From Agathobacter sp. (lineage in GTDB: Bacteria; Bacillota; Clostridia; Lachnospirales; Lachnospiraceae): a DNA stretch of 64,000 bases. The DNA is taken from contig JAFUPI010000059.1 of assembly GCA_017481285.1 (NCBI GenBank), positions 1 through 64,000 on the forward strand, given 5' to 3'. The notes beneath the pieces are model-generated. The model was given only the letters and a program-made list of their open reading frames with translations. It was not told the origin of the DNA and searched no databases. Both the position numbers and the translations under genes were made by a program. Positions 58,232-64,000 of this stretch are shown here, in pieces; positions within the stretch are counted from its first letter, which is position 1; each line of letters begins with the position of its first letter.

Positions 58232-58746
58232 TTGCTGGCAAGTCAAACTTTTTTATTTAATTTAGACCCTCAGCTGATTTTTGATGTTTTACTCATGGCA
58301 GTAGCCATCTTTGTACTTTTCTTAATTGCTTCCAACCTGTTATTCAATCCAGCGAGACAGCTGTTAAAAGATAGACAGGATAGAATTGCAAAGGATATTT
58401 CCGATGCCAAGGAAGCCTCTGAAAGTGCAGCGGCTATGAAAGCCGAGTATGAAAGCAAGCTGAAAAATATTGAAAAGCAGGCAGAAGCAATTCTTAGCGA
58501 AGCTCGTCAGAAAGCATTGAAGAATGAACAGAGAATCATCGACGAGGCGAAAGAAGAAGCTCGCCGCATCATCAAACATGCGCAGGAGGAAGCTCTGCTT
58601 GAACAGAAACGTGCAATGGACGATGTGAAGAAAGAAATCGTTACAGTTGCATCATTAATGGCACAGAAGGTTGTGTCTGCTTCTATTGACGCTGAAATTC
58701 AGGACACATTAGTAGAAGAGACATTGAAAGAAATGGGTGATTCAAC

Positions 58747-58759
<13 letters not shown>
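58232..58759 (+). CDS. atpF: ATP synthase F0 subunit b
   Basis: A 175-residue peripheral-stalk protein: one N-terminal membrane helix (about residues 12-34) and a long charged coiled coil (QLLKDRQDRIAKDISDAKEA onward). The TTG at 58232 is the start, with GAAAGGAG 8 bp upstream. It overlaps atpH by 13 bp. Confidence 0.95.
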
Positions 58760-60815
<2,056 letters not shown>

Positions 60816-60839
60816 AACGGCAGAAAGCAGGTGTGAAAA

Positions 60840-63108
<2,269 letters not shown>

Positions 63109-63117
63109 GAGGTGCCT

Positions 63118-63519
63118 ATGGCAGAAATATTCAAAGTAGAGATTATCACTCCAGACCGTATTTTCTACGAAGGAGAAGCAGAGTTTTTGGAATTTACCAC
63201 AACAGCCGGTGATATCGGTGTATACGCAAAGCATATTCCAATGACTACTGTTCTGGCACCAGGTGCAGTTATCATTCATAAAGATGATGACGAAGTGGTT
63301 GCAGCCGTTCATTCCGGCTTTGCGGAAATCCTTGGTGATAAAGTAACACTTCTGGCAGAAATCGCGGAATGGCCAGATGAAATCGATGTATCTCGTGCTG
63401 AAGCTGCAAAAGCCCGCGCTGAAGAACACATCGCAAATAAAACTATGGAGACCGATATCAAGCGTGCAGAGTTTGCACTCCGCAGAGCATTGACTCGTAT
63501 CGATGTAGCAAGTAAGTAA
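63118..63519 (+). CDS. atpC: ATP synthase F1 subunit epsilon
   Basis: A 133-residue subunit with an N-terminal beta sandwich (FKVEIITPDRIFYEGEAEFL, GDIGVYAKHIPMTT, HSGFAEILGDKVTLLAEIAE) and a C-terminal helical hairpin (ISRAEAAKARAEEH-type, then RAEFALRRALTRIDVA) that can inhibit rotation. ATG at 63118 follows GGAGGT; a GTG 6 bp earlier falls inside that site. Last gene of the operon. Confidence 0.95.
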   Translation: MAEIFKVEIITPDRIFYEGEAEFLEFTTTAGDIGVYAKHIPMTTVLAPGAVIIHKDDDEVVAAVHSGFAEILGDKVTLLAEIAEWPDEIDVSRAEAAKARAEEHIANKTMETDIKRAEFALRRALTRIDVASK

Positions 63520-63538
63520 ATCTAACTAATTAAGATAG

Positions 63539-63566
63539 TCCGGCGCCTTCTGCGCCGGATTTTTTG
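63539..63566 (+). terminator. Terminator of the atp operon
   Basis: TCCGGCGC / GCGCCGGA (63539-63546 with 63552-63559), loop CTTCT, then TTTTTTG. Confidence 0.95.
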
Positions 63567-63712
63567 TTTCAGCAAGAGAATCTCAATTCCACGAATTGTA
63601 GAATTGCAGAAAATGCGTCTATTCCACGTTCTTTGGATTGGAAAAGTACATATTTTCTGCCATAATGAATACATACGAAGTGGCCGCTTATAATCAACCA
63701 AAGGAGATAGAC

Positions 63713-64000
63713 ATGGACCAGATTAAGATAGGAAAATTTATAGCAGAGATGAGGAAAGAACAAAATTTAACACAGATAGAGTTGGCAGAACAGCTTGGAA
63801 TAAGTAATAAAACCATATCGAAATGGGAATGTGGAAATGGGATGCCAGATTATGCGGTAATGGAAAGTCTTTGTAACATTTTAAAAATAAATGTAAACGA
63901 ACTCTTATCAGGTGAACGTCTGCCTTCGCAGGATTATAACAAAAAAGCGGAGGAAAATATTATGAGCTTGATGCAAGAAAGTAGTGAAAATTATAAACGA
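63713..64000 (+). CDS. XRE-family transcriptional regulator, 3'-truncated by the window edge
   Basis: The first 96 residues are visible. An HTH_XRE domain spans residues 5-65: KIGKFIAEMRKEQNLTQIEL, AEQLGISNKTISKWECGNGM, then VMESLCNILKINVNELLSGE. A linker (RLPSQDYNKKAEENIMSL) follows and the C-terminal domain lies outside the window; in similar clostridial proteins it is often a membrane or helical domain. AAGGAGA precedes the ATG. The region between the atp terminator and this gene contains repeated ATTCCACG and GAATTG words that might be an operator. Confidence 0.88.
   Translation, partial: MDQIKIGKFIAEMRKEQNLTQIELAEQLGISNKTISKWECGNGMPDYAVMESLCNILKINVNELLSGERLPSQDYNKKAEENIMSLMQESSENYKR

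Overview
The window is low-GC chromosomal DNA from a Firmicute, most likely a Lachnospiraceae-type Clostridium (inferred from gene order, GGAGG ribosome binding sites, strong TTGACA/TATAAT promoters, and families such as DUF3881, DUF4446, DUF951, DUF975 and YaaR/RicT). The species cannot be named from the sequence. The left end is the oriC-proximal block yidC-khpB(jag)-mnmE-mnmG-rsmG, followed by parA-parB with two perfect parS sites. There are no rRNA genes and no CRISPR array.

Region by region: 1-9.9 kb, membrane insertion, tRNA U34 modification, 16S methylation and chromosome partitioning. 9.9-15.9 kb, DUF3881 protein, tRNA-Arg(CCU), a membrane-anchored acidic repeat protein, a family 2 glycosidase and peptidase T. 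16.0-30.65 kb, tRNA-Lys(CUU) followed by two mobile elements integrated in tandem, each ending in a copy of the tRNA 3' part (16063-16105, 24119-24161, 30627-30649). 30.7-44.2 kb, housekeeping genes (trmB, a DD-carboxypeptidase, a guanylate kinase-like gene, yaaR-holB-ricT-trmN6-rsmI, a CapA protein, two hydrolases) plus an AbiE-like gene pair. 44.3-56.3 kb, rpsF-ssb-rpsR, a DUF975/two-component operon, NfeD-SPFH, gdpP-rplI-dnaB, a MerR regulator, a small 2x[4Fe-4S] ferredoxin, a Sua5/TsaC protein and an LMW-phosphatase-like protein. 56.4-63.5 kb, the complete F-type ATP synthase operon atpZ-I-B-E-F-H-A-G-D-C. The window ends inside an XRE regulator gene.

The most interesting part is element 1 (16.06-24.16 kb), which reads as a complete integrated filamentous phage (inovirus) of a Gram-positive host. 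On the minus strand, 5' to 3', come a small pV-like candidate, a 61-residue single-helix major coat protein followed by a terminator, a secreted membrane-anchored pIII-like adsorption protein, three tiny overlapping membrane-protein genes, a Zot/pI-type morphogenesis ATPase, a 145-nt extended hairpin, a rolling-circle Rep, two small genes and a tyrosine integrase. No secretin gene is seen, as expected for a single-membrane host. Divergently transcribed are a candidate structured RNA, a ribbon-helix-helix regulator and a membrane-anchored DUF2726 nuclease-like protein.

Element 2 (24.12-30.65 kb) uses the same tRNA site but a different integrase. It carries a D12-type adenine methyltransferase-like gene, a degenerate serine-recombinase-like gene, a structured GC-richer segment, a minimal tyrosine recombinase, a ribbon-helix-helix protein and a Glu/Thr-stalked lipoprotein. 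Elsewhere, two enzymes appear to have lost catalytic residues: the AbiEii-like protein at 34290-35198 and the LMW phosphatase-like protein at 55823-56278. The ATP synthase c subunit carries the residues of a Na+ binding site. All functions are inferred by reading translated sequence; no database search was possible.
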